Part shown: piece by piece, positions 6,937 through 15,261 of the stretch
How positions within the stretch are numbered: the stretch's first letter is position 1
Layout of the letters: each line of letters begins with the position of its first letter
Assembly (NCBI GenBank): GCA_002343505.1
Contig: DDQZ01000019.1
Coordinates: forward strand, 28,045 to 92,044
DNA length: 64,000 nt
Direction of reading: 5' to 3'
From: Verrucomicrobiaceae bacterium UBA2429
GTDB taxonomy: Bacteria; Verrucomicrobiota; Verrucomicrobiia; Verrucomicrobiales; Verrucomicrobiaceae
Position numbers and translations under genes: made by a program
The notes under the pieces: model-generated
What the model was told of the DNA's origin: nothing
The model's database searches: none
The model's input: the letters and a program-made list of their open reading frames with translations, nothing else

Positions 6937-7848
6937 TCACAGCCCGATGGCCTTGCGCGGGTTGGTGTCGAGCAGCAGCTTCAGCTCGTCCTTGCTCAGG
7001 CCGAGGTGCTGCTGGCCGTTGCTGAGGATGCGCGGGATGGTGACGGTGCTGCCGACGAAGTGCGAGCCGTCAGGGCTGCGCGCCACGAGGTCCTCGCCGA
7101 TGACGATGTCCCACCCGGCCAGCGTGTACTTGCCGGGGCCGAGGCGCGCGGCGGAGATGGCGTCGGTGACGAAGATCGTTTTTTCCAGCCCGGCCACGCG
7201 CAGATAGTTCAGCAGCGCGAAGAACTCGATGTGGACTCCGTCCGGGATGAAGCACAGCCAGAGGCGGTCGCGCAGACTGAGGGCGCGGTGGATGATGTTG
7301 CCATGCCGGTGCATGAGCATGGGGCAGCCGTTGCCCACATGGGTGAACATTTTCAGCCCGTGCTCGGTGGCCGCGCGCAGCACATCGAGCTGGGGATTGC
7401 AATGCCCGGCGGAGACGGTGACGCCGTCGTTGGCAAGAAACTCCGTCACGCGGAAGCGCTCGTCGCACTCCGGCGCCAGCGTGACGATGCGCGCGAGGCC
7501 GCCCGCCGCGTCGAGCAGGCGCTTCGCGTCCTCAATGCCGGCCGGCTTCACATGCTGCGGCGGGTGCGCGCCCACGTAGCCTTTTTCCGGATTGATAAAG
7601 GGACCCTCAATGTGAATGCCGGCGATCACCTCCTGAGCCAGCGAGTCCTGCGCGCGCAGCTCCACCAGCCGCGCCATGCGGCGGCTCATGGCATCGAGGT
7701 CATCCGTGATGAAGGTGGCCAGGATCGAGTCGCACCCGTCCTCCAGCAGGCAGGTGCAGGCGTGGTGCAGCGCCTCGGCGGTGAGGCCGTCGCGGTTGAA
7801 GTCGGTGCCGGCGTAGCCGTTCACTTGCAGGTCGAGGGGTTTCATCAT
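6937..7848 (-). CDS. nagA: N-acetylglucosamine-6-phosphate deacetylase, barrel-only form
   Basis: The family hydrolyses GlcNAc-6-P to glucosamine-6-P and acetate in cytosolic amino-sugar and cell-wall recycling. The TIM-barrel motifs are clear: DLQVNGYAGTDFN (residues 6-18), the metal-binding Glu81 in HIEGPFINPEKGYVGAH, His149 in SAGHC, His170 in THVGNG, DGVH (203-206) and the catalytic Asp229 in FVTDAISA. At 303 residues it is about 80 shorter than typical NagA. It begins directly at the first barrel strand and stops at NPRKAIGL, so both the N- and C-terminal pieces of the usual beta-sandwich domain are missing. THVGNG replaces the common THLFNAM. Starts at 7848 or 7845 are both possible. 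The gene is divergent from lpxB. Confidence 0.85.
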   Translation of the reverse strand: MMKPLDLQVNGYAGTDFNRDGLTAEALHHACTCLLEDGCDSILATFITDDLDAMSRRMARLVELRAQDSLAQEVIAGIHIEGPFINPEKGYVGAHPPQHVKPAGIEDAKRLLDAAGGLARIVTLAPECDERFRVTEFLANDGVTVSAGHCNPQLDVLRAATEHGLKMFTHVGNGCPMLMHRHGNIIHRALSLRDRLWLCFIPDGVHIEFFALLNYLRVAGLEKTIFVTDAISAARLGPGKYTLAGWDIVIGEDLVARSPDGSHFVGSTVTIPRILSNGQQHLGLSKDELKLLLDTNPRKAIGL

Positions 7849-8004
7849 GCCGCGAGTCTATCACCGGCGGCGGGCGCGATGCGAGTTTTGAAATGCCGCG
7901 CTTGAGTCTTTTTGTGACGCCCCCCGGCCTGCCAAGTTTAGCAGCCGCCGCCTTGCGGGTTGATCTCCCCCTCCGCCCGTGCGAATGCCGCGCCTTTCGA
8001 AGCC

Positions 8005-9132
8005 ATGCCCGCCCATTTGCACATTCTCGCCGGAGAGGTCAGCGGAGACACGCACGCCGCGGGGCTGGTGCGGGAGCTGCGCGCGGCGGACCCGGGGCTG
8101 CGCTTCACCGGGCTGGGCGGGCCGCGTTTGCGCGAGGCGGCCGGACAAGGGATCGAGGACTGGGTGGAGACAGCCGGCGTCGTGGGCCTCTGGGAGGTGC
8201 TGAAGATGTACGGCTACTTCAAAAAGCGCTTAGCCGCCGAGGTGGCGCGCGTTTTGCGGGAGCGGCCCGCCGCAGTGATCCTGGTGGACTACCCCGGCTT
8301 CAATCTGCGCCTGGCCTCCGCGCTGCGGAAGGGCGGCTACACCGGCCGGCTCGTCTATTACATCAGCCCGCAGGTCTGGGCCTGGAAAAAGGGGCGCGTG
8401 AAGGTCATGGCGAAGGTTCTGGACCTCATGATCTGCATCTTCCCCTTCGAAAAGGACTTCTACGAGCAAAGCGGCCTGCGCACCGAGTTCTGCGGGCACC
8501 CGATGGTGGACCGCGTGGTGACGCTGCGGCGCGAATGGAAGCGCGAGCCGGGCCTCATCGGCTGGTTCCCCGGCAGCCGCTTCAACGAGGTGCGCCGGCT
8601 TTTCCCCGTCATGCTCGACGCCGCGCGCGCCATACGCCTGGCCGTGCCGGAGGCGCGCTTCGCCGTCTCGGCTGCCAATGAGCGCATCGCCGGGCAGTTG
8701 CGCGAGATGGCCGACGCCGCCGCCATGCCGGAGGCGAAGGCCTGGATCGAGACCGGCACGGTTTACGATCTCATGCAGCGCGCCCAGGCCGGCGCGGTGG
8801 CCAGCGGCACCGCCACGCTGGAGGCCGCCTGCTTCGGGCTGCCCTACGCGCTCGTCTATCAGGTCAATGCCCTCACCTATGCCGTGGCGAAGACTGTGGT
8901 GAAGATCGAGCACATCGGCATCATCAACGTGCTCGCCAAGCGCGAGGTGGTGCGCGAACTCGTCCAGGGCGAGCTGAGCAGCGACTCACTGGCTGCCGAG
9001 ATGGTTTCCCTGCTCACCGACACGGACCGCCGCGCCCGCCTGGAGGGCGAGCTGGCCGCCGTGGTCGTCACGCTCGGGGAGGGCGGCGCTTACGCGCGCG
9101 CCGCCGCCGTGGTGATGGAGACTCTGCGTTGA
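8005..9132 (+). CDS. lpxB: Lipid-A-disaccharide synthase
   Basis: The 375-residue GT-B glycosyltransferase condenses UDP-2,3-diacylglucosamine with lipid X to make the lipid A disaccharide at the inner membrane. Diagnostic motifs are AGEVSGDTHAAGL (residues 9-21), FTGLGGPRL, VDYPGFNLRLA, YYISPQVWAWKKGR, CGHPMVDR, GWFPGSRFNEVRRLFP, VASGTATLEAA and LVYQVNALTY. The ATG at 8005 was chosen because the family begins just before HILAGEVSGD. The frame is open 15 codons further upstream without similarity. It is strong evidence for a Gram-negative cell with lipid A. Its stop abuts the stop of the convergent RelA/SLOG/RyR gene with no bases between. Confidence 0.95.
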   Translation: MPAHLHILAGEVSGDTHAAGLVRELRAADPGLRFTGLGGPRLREAAGQGIEDWVETAGVVGLWEVLKMYGYFKKRLAAEVARVLRERPAAVILVDYPGFNLRLASALRKGGYTGRLVYYISPQVWAWKKGRVKVMAKVLDLMICIFPFEKDFYEQSGLRTEFCGHPMVDRVVTLRREWKREPGLIGWFPGSRFNEVRRLFPVMLDAARAIRLAVPEARFAVSAANERIAGQLREMADAAAMPEAKAWIETGTVYDLMQRAQAGAVASGTATLEAACFGLPYALVYQVNALTYAVAKTVVKIEHIGIINVLAKREVVRELVQGELSSDSLAAEMVSLLTDTDRRARLEGELAAVVVTLGEGGAYARAAAVVMETLR

Positions 9133-11823
9133 TCACTCCAGCTTGAAGACCTCGAACCCGGCGGCGAGCAGGCTCGCGGGCAGCCCGCGGATGGCGGATA
9201 TGTCATAGCCCTGGATTTCCGGGCTGAGCGCATCCCAGGGAATGAGACTCGGGGAGAGCTTCCTGGCCACGTCCTTCTTTTCCGCCCAGCGCCAGCCGAG
9301 CAGCAGGCGCTCGATATTCCAGCGCCCGTGCTCCATTTCGGCGAGCCGGAGCACGCCTTCCTTTCCGATGGCGGCGCTGATGTCGAAGGTCGCGCCCTCG
9401 GAGCCGGCGGGCACCGGGCGAACGCCGAGTCCCTCAGTGCCGAGGATGTTCGTCCAGTAGGCCACCTGGTGGTAGTTCGAGACTTTGAGATCGGGCGGCA
9501 GATCTTCCCACGGAGAAAGCGATGGGTCGGCGGGCTTGGCAGATTTCAAATAAGCCTCGTGGACCTTCCGCGCCGCCTTCTCGTAGCGCGCGTCGGCCTC
9601 CGGGATTTGGTCGGCGAGCAAAAAGGCGCGCAGCGTCATCGCGTCCAGCGGCATGCGCGCCAGCGAGCCCGGGCCGAGATGTTCCAGCCAGGCGGAGTCG
9701 TCAAAGTGGCGGTCGGGCGGCAGGTCGGGATGCTCCACGAGACCGACGCGCGCGCCGAGGGCGAACGCGACCGCCATCTCGGCGCGGGCGATTTTTCCCG
9801 GCGCGAAGGCGAGCAGCTTGATGTTTTTCAAGTCCACTCGCGCCGTGATGAGATCCGTCCAGCCCTGGAGTGGATCGAGCGCGGTGAAGTCCGTGCCCGC
9901 CGACTCGCAAAGCCATGCATAGCGCTTGGTATTGCGGTCCGGCGCGCAGCCGTCGGGGGTGGAGGGCGTGTAACCCGCCGCCTTGATCCTGCCGCCGGAC
10001 TTTTCCGCCAGGTCGCCTGCCAGCCGGCTGATGCCGGAGCGGGTGCCGCCGGAGACCAGCACGAGCGCGCGTCCGGGCAGCGGCAGCCCGGTGAAGGCGT
10101 TGTGGAAGGGCGCTTCGAAATCCGCCACCTTCGGCTCCACCTCCGGCGCGCAGCCGCCGGCCACGATGAGCACGCCCCCGCCGCTGGCGGCGGTCTGGCG
10201 GAAGACATCAGGCAGGTGTCTTGACGCCAGTTTTTCCAGTTCCCGCAGCGCCTCCGCATCCTTGGCGCGCACCGCCAGCATGAGCAGAAGCGCGCGCTCC
10301 AGGATGGCGTGGCCGTCCAGGTTGTCCCGTACGCAGACCAGGCGGCTCAAGGCGCGGCGCAGGCGGAGGAAATGACGCGCAGCGGCGCAGGGCTGCCGGG
10401 CGGCGTCCCCGGCGGACGGCGCCTCGCAGAGGATGGCCAGGTGCGCCAGGGCTTCGACGGCGCGGTTCGGCTCGTTGACCATGAGGTGCAGCAGCGCCAG
10501 CGCGGCCCAGGCCGCGGGCTGGTTGACGCTGCCCTGGATCTGCGTGTGGCAGCGCTTCATGGCGGCGCGGATCATCGGTTCGGCGAGCAAAATGAGGCGC
10601 ACATTGCCCTGACGCGCCGTCTCGTGCTCGATGTAGCGGGCCAGGCTGGAGGGCTCGGTGGCGTCGAGCCTGATGGCGGCATGGTAGGCCTCCGCAGCCG
10701 GGTCCTCCTCGTCGCGCAGCAGCAGCGCCTCGCCCAGCAGGCAATGGGTCTCGGCGTCCGCTCCGCGCGAGCGGGAGGCCTGGCGCAGGTGCTCAAGCCC
10801 CCTGCCGAATTCCGCGGATGAAGGCTGCTCCTGATGCATCTCCACCAGCGCCTGACCCAGCGCGCGCTGGACATCATGATTGTCATGGGCGGCGAACTCC
10901 GCGAGCACTTCGACAGCGCCGGCCTGGTCGCCGGCGGCCAGGCAGAGTTTGGCGATCCTCACCGCCAGCGCGGCGCGCTGATCCGCGCGCGTCATCTGCT
11001 GGAGCACGATGCGCTGGAGGGCGATCTCTTCGGCCACCTCCGCGCGCTTGTGGTGCGCGCCGTAGTTGGAGTGGTAGTCCTCCAGCGCCGCCAGCAGGCG
11101 CGCGATGTCGCGGTCCGTCTCCTCCAAAATGGCTGCCTTGCTGTGCAAGTCGCGCACGAGATGCGCGGGCAGTTTGACCTCCGTCTTGTAGGCGCGGTCG
11201 TGGGACACGTCCGCCCAGGCGTGCTCCAGCAGGGTGCGGATCTGGATTTCCATTTTCAGCGGCAGCCGCAGATCAGAGCCCGGCAACGGCACGGGCTGGC
11301 ACAGAGCCTCCGGCACCATTTCAGCGGGAAAGACGCCGGGTTTGAAGGAGACGATGCGGTTGACGGTGCGGTAGCCGAACTCCGTGGCGCGCAGCCGCCC
11401 GCTGGCGTCGTCGCTGTTTTCCCAGTCAATCTCGAAGTGCTCCCCGATCCACGCGGTCACCGCGCGCACCTGGTCCGAGGTCTGGCAGATGACGCGCCCG
11501 CCGCACAGGTCGGTGAGGCGTGCCAGGGGGTCGGGCGGCAGGCCGGGCTTCGGCTTGGAGTAGCCGTCGCGTTTGCGCAGGATTTTTTCCGCGAAGCTCG
11601 GCACCTCCTTGGCGCGGACCTGGATGATGGCCTCCACGGCCAGTTTCTTGCGCGCCATGTGGAGCACGGCGGTCAGCGCGGCGGCGCAGCTTTCAAATCG
11701 GGGACGCAGTTCCGTGAAACGCGGCGCGTGCAGCGCCACCCAGTCCGGGTCTGAGAGCCGGGGCCAGAGGCCCGGGTCACGGCGGGAGGTGTCATCAAGG
11801 GGGATGTGCTTGCCGGCGCTCAT
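9133..11823 (-). CDS. RelA/SpoT-type synthetase - TPR-like - SLOG-like - RyR domain fusion protein
   Basis: This 896-residue cytosolic protein has four parts. Residues 55-215 match the RelA/SpoT nucleotidyltransferase fold: RAKEVPSFAEKILRK, Asp105 in LTDLCGGRVI, GYRTVNRIV (Asn where most have His) and the catalytic Glu192 in MEIQIRTLLEHAWADVSHD. Residues 260-540 are Ala-rich paired helices of TPR type. Residues 545-740 form a Rossmann-like region with VLVSGGTRSGISRLAG (588-603), the glycine pattern of SLOG/TRPM-type nucleotide-binding domains. Residues 770-896 match the RyR domain (WEDLPPDLKVSNYHQ; LAEMEHGRWNIERLLLGWRWAEKKD; PWDALSPE). The start at 11823 overlaps the NUDIX stop as ATGA. It may make or sense a nucleotide alarmone. 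Substrate and output are not deducible. Confidence 0.82.
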   Translation of the reverse strand: MSAGKHIPLDDTSRRDPGLWPRLSDPDWVALHAPRFTELRPRFESCAAALTAVLHMARKKLAVEAIIQVRAKEVPSFAEKILRKRDGYSKPKPGLPPDPLARLTDLCGGRVICQTSDQVRAVTAWIGEHFEIDWENSDDASGRLRATEFGYRTVNRIVSFKPGVFPAEMVPEALCQPVPLPGSDLRLPLKMEIQIRTLLEHAWADVSHDRAYKTEVKLPAHLVRDLHSKAAILEETDRDIARLLAALEDYHSNYGAHHKRAEVAEEIALQRIVLQQMTRADQRAALAVRIAKLCLAAGDQAGAVEVLAEFAAHDNHDVQRALGQALVEMHQEQPSSAEFGRGLEHLRQASRSRGADAETHCLLGEALLLRDEEDPAAEAYHAAIRLDATEPSSLARYIEHETARQGNVRLILLAEPMIRAAMKRCHTQIQGSVNQPAAWAALALLHLMVNEPNRAVEALAHLAILCEAPSAGDAARQPCAAARHFLRLRRALSRLVCVRDNLDGHAILERALLLMLAVRAKDAEALRELEKLASRHLPDVFRQTAASGGGVLIVAGGCAPEVEPKVADFEAPFHNAFTGLPLPGRALVLVSGGTRSGISRLAGDLAEKSGGRIKAAGYTPSTPDGCAPDRNTKRYAWLCESAGTDFTALDPLQGWTDLITARVDLKNIKLLAFAPGKIARAEMAVAFALGARVGLVEHPDLPPDRHFDDSAWLEHLGPGSLARMPLDAMTLRAFLLADQIPEADARYEKAARKVHEAYLKSAKPADPSLSPWEDLPPDLKVSNYHQVAYWTNILGTEGLGVRPVPAGSEGATFDISAAIGKEGVLRLAEMEHGRWNIERLLLGWRWAEKKDVARKLSPSLIPWDALSPEIQGYDISAIRGLPASLLAAGFEVFKLE

Positions 11824-12242
11824 GATGTCGTGCTTTTGCGCGCGGCGTAGTCCAGCATGAAGGCGCGCTGGGGGCCGGGCAGTTTGTGTTTTTTCAGGCG
11901 GGAAAGTGAAACCCACGCGGCATCCTCGTGCTCGTCGCTCAGGCGGAGCGCGCCGCCGCCGGCTCGCGCCTCCATGCACAGGGCCACCACGCGCGCCCTC
12001 GGCATGTCAAACTCCATCGCGCCCGCCAGGCCGGTGAGTTCCAGATTCAGGCCGCACTCCTCCAGAACCTCGCGTTCCAGCCCGGCGCTGAAGCTTTCCC
12101 CCGGATCCAGCTTGCCGCCAGGCCACTCCCAGCAGCCGGGAAAGTGCGTGCTGCCGCCCGCGCGCCGCAGCAGCAGGCAGCGTCCCGAGTCGTCGAGGAT
12201 CACCGCTTTGACGGACAGGGAATAGGGCTTGGACTCGGTCAT
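11820..12242 (-). CDS. NUDIX (MutT-type) hydrolase
   Basis: The 140-residue protein contains a complete Nudix box GKLDPGESFSAGLEREVLEECGL (about residues 42-64; all catalytic Glu and Arg present), preceded by FPGCWEWPGG as in MutT/NudG-like enzymes. Such enzymes hydrolyse nucleoside diphosphates linked to another group, in the cytosol with Mg2+. Its TGA (11820-11822) overlaps the ATG of the RelA/SLOG/RyR gene, so the two are almost certainly co-translated and probably functionally linked, for example by hydrolysing the nucleotide made or bound by the partner. General oxidised-nucleotide sanitation is the alternative. No HD or other alarmone hydrolase domain is present in the pair. Confidence 0.88.
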   Translation of the reverse strand: MTESKPYSLSVKAVILDDSGRCLLLRRAGGSTHFPGCWEWPGGKLDPGESFSAGLEREVLEECGLNLELTGLAGAMEFDMPRARVVALCMEARAGGGALRLSDEHEDAAWVSLSRLKKHKLPGPQRAFMLDYAARKSTTS

Positions 12243-12289
12243 GGATTAAAAAGGAAATCTGGCGCTGCGCATCGTCCAAAACTCCGGGC

Positions 12290-12390
12290 CGCGTGTCCAG
12301 ACAGTTTTTCCAGGACCGCCATCCCTGACAGTCCTGTTTTTTTATTCTGTTCATCGCTCTGCGGGGCGGGTATTCTGCCCGCACAACCTC
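12290..12390. repeat. Composite intergenic repeat with GCGGG/CCCGC palindrome
   Basis: The stretch contains a CCTGTTTTTTTATTCTGTTCATC tract (about 12332-12354), then GGGGCGGGTATTCTGCCCGCACAACC. In the latter GCGGG (12366-12370) pairs with CCCGC (12378-12382). Read on the plus strand it encodes CGAGILPAQP. The same pattern recurs at 57187-57216 in the ligase gene, where it encodes WGTGVLPVLH. From memory, similar tracts are common between genes in Verrucomicrobiota, but this was not searched. Confidence 0.5.
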
Positions 12391-12405
12391 TGGAGGCATT
12401 TGATC

Positions 12406-13917
12406 ATGACACACCGCCGTTCCTTTCTGACGACCGCCACGAGCGCGGGCGCGCTCACCGCACTGGGCCAGCTTGGATTTCTTGGACGATTGCCGCGCGT
12501 CTCCGCCGCGGAGGCGAAGCTGCCGCCGCATCTGGTGCGTTTTCATCCGGAGATCGAGCCGCTGGTGCGGCTGCTGGAGGACACGCCGCGCGAACGCGTG
12601 CTGGAGGAGGTCGCCTCGCGTGTGCGGCGCGGGCTGAGCTACCGTGAAGTGCTCGCCGCGCTCATGCTGGCGGGCATCCGCAGCGTGCAGCCGCGCCCGG
12701 TGGGCTTCAAATTCCACGCGGTGCTCGTGGTGAACTCCGCGCACCTCGCCAGCCTCGCCTCGCCGGACTCGGAGCGCTGGCTGCCGATCTTCTGGGCCAT
12801 CGACCAGTTCAAATCCTCGCAGGCCGCGAACGTGAAGGAGGGCAACTGGCTCATGGGTCCGGTGGACGAGTCCAAGGTGCCGTCGAGCGACCGTGCAAAG
12901 AAGGCTTTCATCGAGGCGATGGACAATTGGGACGAAAGCGCCGCCGATGCCGCCATCACTGGCCTTGTGCGCACGGCAGGCGCGAACGAGCTGTTTGAAA
13001 TCTTCGTGCGCTACGGCATGCGCGACTTTCGCGACATCGGCCACAAGGCGATCTATGTGGCGAACAGCTTCCGCACGCTGGAAGTCATCGGCTGGCATCA
13101 TGCGGAGCCGGTGCTGCGCTCGCTCGCGTATGCGCTGCTCGACCGCGCGGGCGCGAAGGAGAATCCTGCCAAGGCCGATCTGCCCGCTGACCGGCCTTTC
13201 CGCCAGAATCTGGAGATCGTGAAGCAGGTGCGCGAAGGCTGGCTGGACGGCAAACGCGATGCCGACGCGACCAAAGAACTGCTGCAAGCCGTGCGCACCG
13301 GCGCGCCTGCCGACACCAGCGCGGCCGCCTTGAAGCTGCTGAACACGGGCGTGGCGCCACAGTCCGTGTTTGACGCGCTTTTTGACGGCGCGGGCGAGCT
13401 GCTGATGCAGGCGCCAGGCATCCTCTCGCTGCACGCGATGACTTTCACCAACGCCATCCACTACGCGTGGCATCACACGCAGAGCGATGAGACGCGCCGC
13501 CTGCTGCTGCTGCAAAACGCGGCCTTTCTCCCGCTCTACCGCGGCGACCGCGCCGACAATGGCGTCCACATTGACGCGCTCGAACCCGTCGCGCCGAACG
13601 CGAAGGGCGAAGAGGCCGTGGCGGAGATTTTCGCCGACATCGGCAAGGATCGCCTCACCGCCGCGCGCAAGGTGCTGGGCTATCTCCGCGATCAAAACAG
13701 CGCGCAGCCCGTGGCCGATGCCGCGCGACGCCTCGTCTTCCTCAAGGGCACGAACTCGCACGACTACAAGTTCAGCTCCGCCGTGCTGGAAGACTACGAG
13801 CACCTCGCGCAACCCTGGCGCGACCGGCTGCTGGCCGCGAGCGTGTTTTACTTCCGCGGCTCCGGCGAAAAGGACAACGATCTGGTGGGCCGCATCCGCA
13901 CGGCGCTCGGCGCGTGA
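12406..13917 (+). CDS. Tat-exported protein of unknown function
   Basis: The 503-residue protein starts MTHRRSFLTTATSAGALTALG, a twin-arginine signal (RRSFL), so it is folded in the cytosol and exported, presumably with a cofactor or metal. GGAGG (12392-12396) lies 9 nt before this ATG. An in-frame TTG at 12400 is too close to it. The mature part is helical with several conserved-looking His-rich segments (RYGMRDFRDIGHKAIYVANSF, EVIGWHHAEPVLRSLAYAL, LHAMTFTNAIHYAWHHTQSDE) that could bind metal or haem. I do not recognise the family. It is followed after 39 nt by an OPA-type transporter. Confidence 0.7.
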   Translation: MTHRRSFLTTATSAGALTALGQLGFLGRLPRVSAAEAKLPPHLVRFHPEIEPLVRLLEDTPRERVLEEVASRVRRGLSYREVLAALMLAGIRSVQPRPVGFKFHAVLVVNSAHLASLASPDSERWLPIFWAIDQFKSSQAANVKEGNWLMGPVDESKVPSSDRAKKAFIEAMDNWDESAADAAITGLVRTAGANELFEIFVRYGMRDFRDIGHKAIYVANSFRTLEVIGWHHAEPVLRSLAYALLDRAGAKENPAKADLPADRPFRQNLEIVKQVREGWLDGKRDADATKELLQAVRTGAPADTSAAALKLLNTGVAPQSVFDALFDGAGELLMQAPGILSLHAMTFTNAIHYAWHHTQSDETRRLLLLQNAAFLPLYRGDRADNGVHIDALEPVAPNAKGEEAVAEIFADIGKDRLTAARKVLGYLRDQNSAQPVADAARRLVFLKGTNSHDYKFSSAVLEDYEHLAQPWRDRLLAASVFYFRGSGEKDNDLVGRIRTALGA

Positions 13918-13956
13918 GGATTTGCGCACAAGGTTTCGTCCCGAGGCCCGTATTCG

Positions 13957-15261
13957 ATGTCCTCCCTCCCGTTGAACACCACCAGCCACTCCACGGACCG
14001 CCGCACTTTCTCACCGGACCAGCACATGGTGCTGTGGGTGCTATGGCTGACCTACGGCACGTTCTATTTCACGCGGAACAATCTCAGCGTGGCGCTGCCG
14101 GGCATCCAGGAGGAGCTGGGCTACACGAAGTCGCAGATGGGCACGGTGCTGATGGTGCTGAAGCTGGCGTATGGCGCGGGGCAGTTCATCAACGGGCAAC
14201 TGGCGGAGCACTGGCAGCCGCGCAAGCTGCTCGCGCTGGGCCTGCTGGCCTCGGCGGCGCTGAATGTGGTGTTCGGCTGGATGACGGCGCTTTATTTCAT
14301 GACCTTCGTCTGGGCCTGCAACGGCTATGTGCAGGCGCTGGGCTGGCCGCCGACGATGCGCGTGGCGGCGAACTGGTTCCCGCCCCTGCAACGCGGTCGC
14401 GCCATCGGCATCATCGGCACAGGCTACCAGCTCTGCGGCGCGCTGACCTTTGTCGTCGCGGGCTGGGCGGCGGAGCGTTTTGGCTGGCGCGGCGCGCTGT
14501 GGGTGCCGGCGCTGCTCGTTTCACTGAGCGCGGTCCACATGCTGGTCTTTTTGAAGGAGAAACCGGCGGCGGAGCATGCCCTGGAGGACATTGAGCACGC
14601 GGCGGCGATGGCGAACCGCTCGCTGCGGGCGAATCTGCTGGTGACGCTGGGCAATCCCGGCCTGTGGCTCGTGGCGGTGGCGCTGTGTCTGCTTGATGCC
14701 TGCCGCTATGGCTTCACCGACTGGGGCGTGACACATCTCAAAGAGGTGCAGAATGCCAGCGTCAGCTCGGCGGCCTTCAAATACGCCGTGCTGCCCTTTG
14801 GCGGCATCGCGGGCGCGTTTATGTCCGGCTGGGCCACGGACCGTTTTTTCAAAGGAAGGCGCGCGCCGGTGATCTGCGTGCTGATGCTCGCGCTGGGCCT
14901 TTTGGCGCTCGCGTATGACACGGTGATCCACTGGGGCATGGCGCCTTCCGTGGCCATTTTGTTCGGCATCGGATTCTGCATCTTCGGCGCGCAGGTTTTG
15001 CTCGTCGGCACGCTGCCGGTCGATCTCGCGCGTCACGGCACGGCGGCCGCCGCGGCGGGTTTTGTGAACTTCATGGGCTACATGGGCGCCGCGGCGGGTG
15101 ACAAGCTCACGGGAAGCTTTGCCGAGGTGCATGGATGGCCTGCGGCGGTGCGTTTTTGGGCCGCGTGCGCATTTGCAGGCGGACTCGTCATCGCCTTCCT
15201 CTGGAAAGCCGCTCCCTATCACCAGGCAGATCTCAAACCCGAACCCCACAATCAGAAATAA
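13957..15261 (+). CDS. MFS transporter, organophosphate:phosphate antiporter (GlpT/UhpT-like) type
   Basis: The 434-residue protein has twelve predicted membrane helices. The N-terminal segment (LWLTYGTFYFTRNNLSVALPGIQEELGYTKSQMG) is typical of the OPA family, which has Y-x-x-R-x-N in helix 1 and a conserved substrate-phosphate-binding Arg. The next conserved block is GWPPTMRVAANWFPPLQRGRAIGIIGTGYQLCGAL. These antiporters import glycerol-3-phosphate, hexose-phosphates or related phosphate esters at the inner membrane. The stop overlaps the next start (TAATG at 15259-15263), tying it to a nucleotidyltransferase and suggesting that a phosphorylated substrate is imported and then activated. The exact substrate is unknown. 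Confidence 0.85.
   Translation: MSSLPLNTTSHSTDRRTFSPDQHMVLWVLWLTYGTFYFTRNNLSVALPGIQEELGYTKSQMGTVLMVLKLAYGAGQFINGQLAEHWQPRKLLALGLLASAALNVVFGWMTALYFMTFVWACNGYVQALGWPPTMRVAANWFPPLQRGRAIGIIGTGYQLCGALTFVVAGWAAERFGWRGALWVPALLVSLSAVHMLVFLKEKPAAEHALEDIEHAAAMANRSLRANLLVTLGNPGLWLVAVALCLLDACRYGFTDWGVTHLKEVQNASVSSAAFKYAVLPFGGIAGAFMSGWATDRFFKGRRAPVICVLMLALGLLALAYDTVIHWGMAPSVAILFGIGFCIFGAQVLLVGTLPVDLARHGTAAAAAGFVNFMGYMGAAAGDKLTGSFAEVHGWPAAVRFWAACAFAGGLVIAFLWKAAPYHQADLKPEPHNQK

Noticed and set aside
9133..9135. Possible terminator between lpxB and the RyR-fusion gene
   Set aside because: The stop codons abut and no hairpin with a T-run is visible nearby.
12007..13989. 660-codon open frame on the minus strand opposite the Tat protein gene
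   Set aside because: It is an antisense shadow of the high-GC gene 12406-13917. The translation is low in hydrophobic pattern, has no motif, and overlaps both real neighbours.
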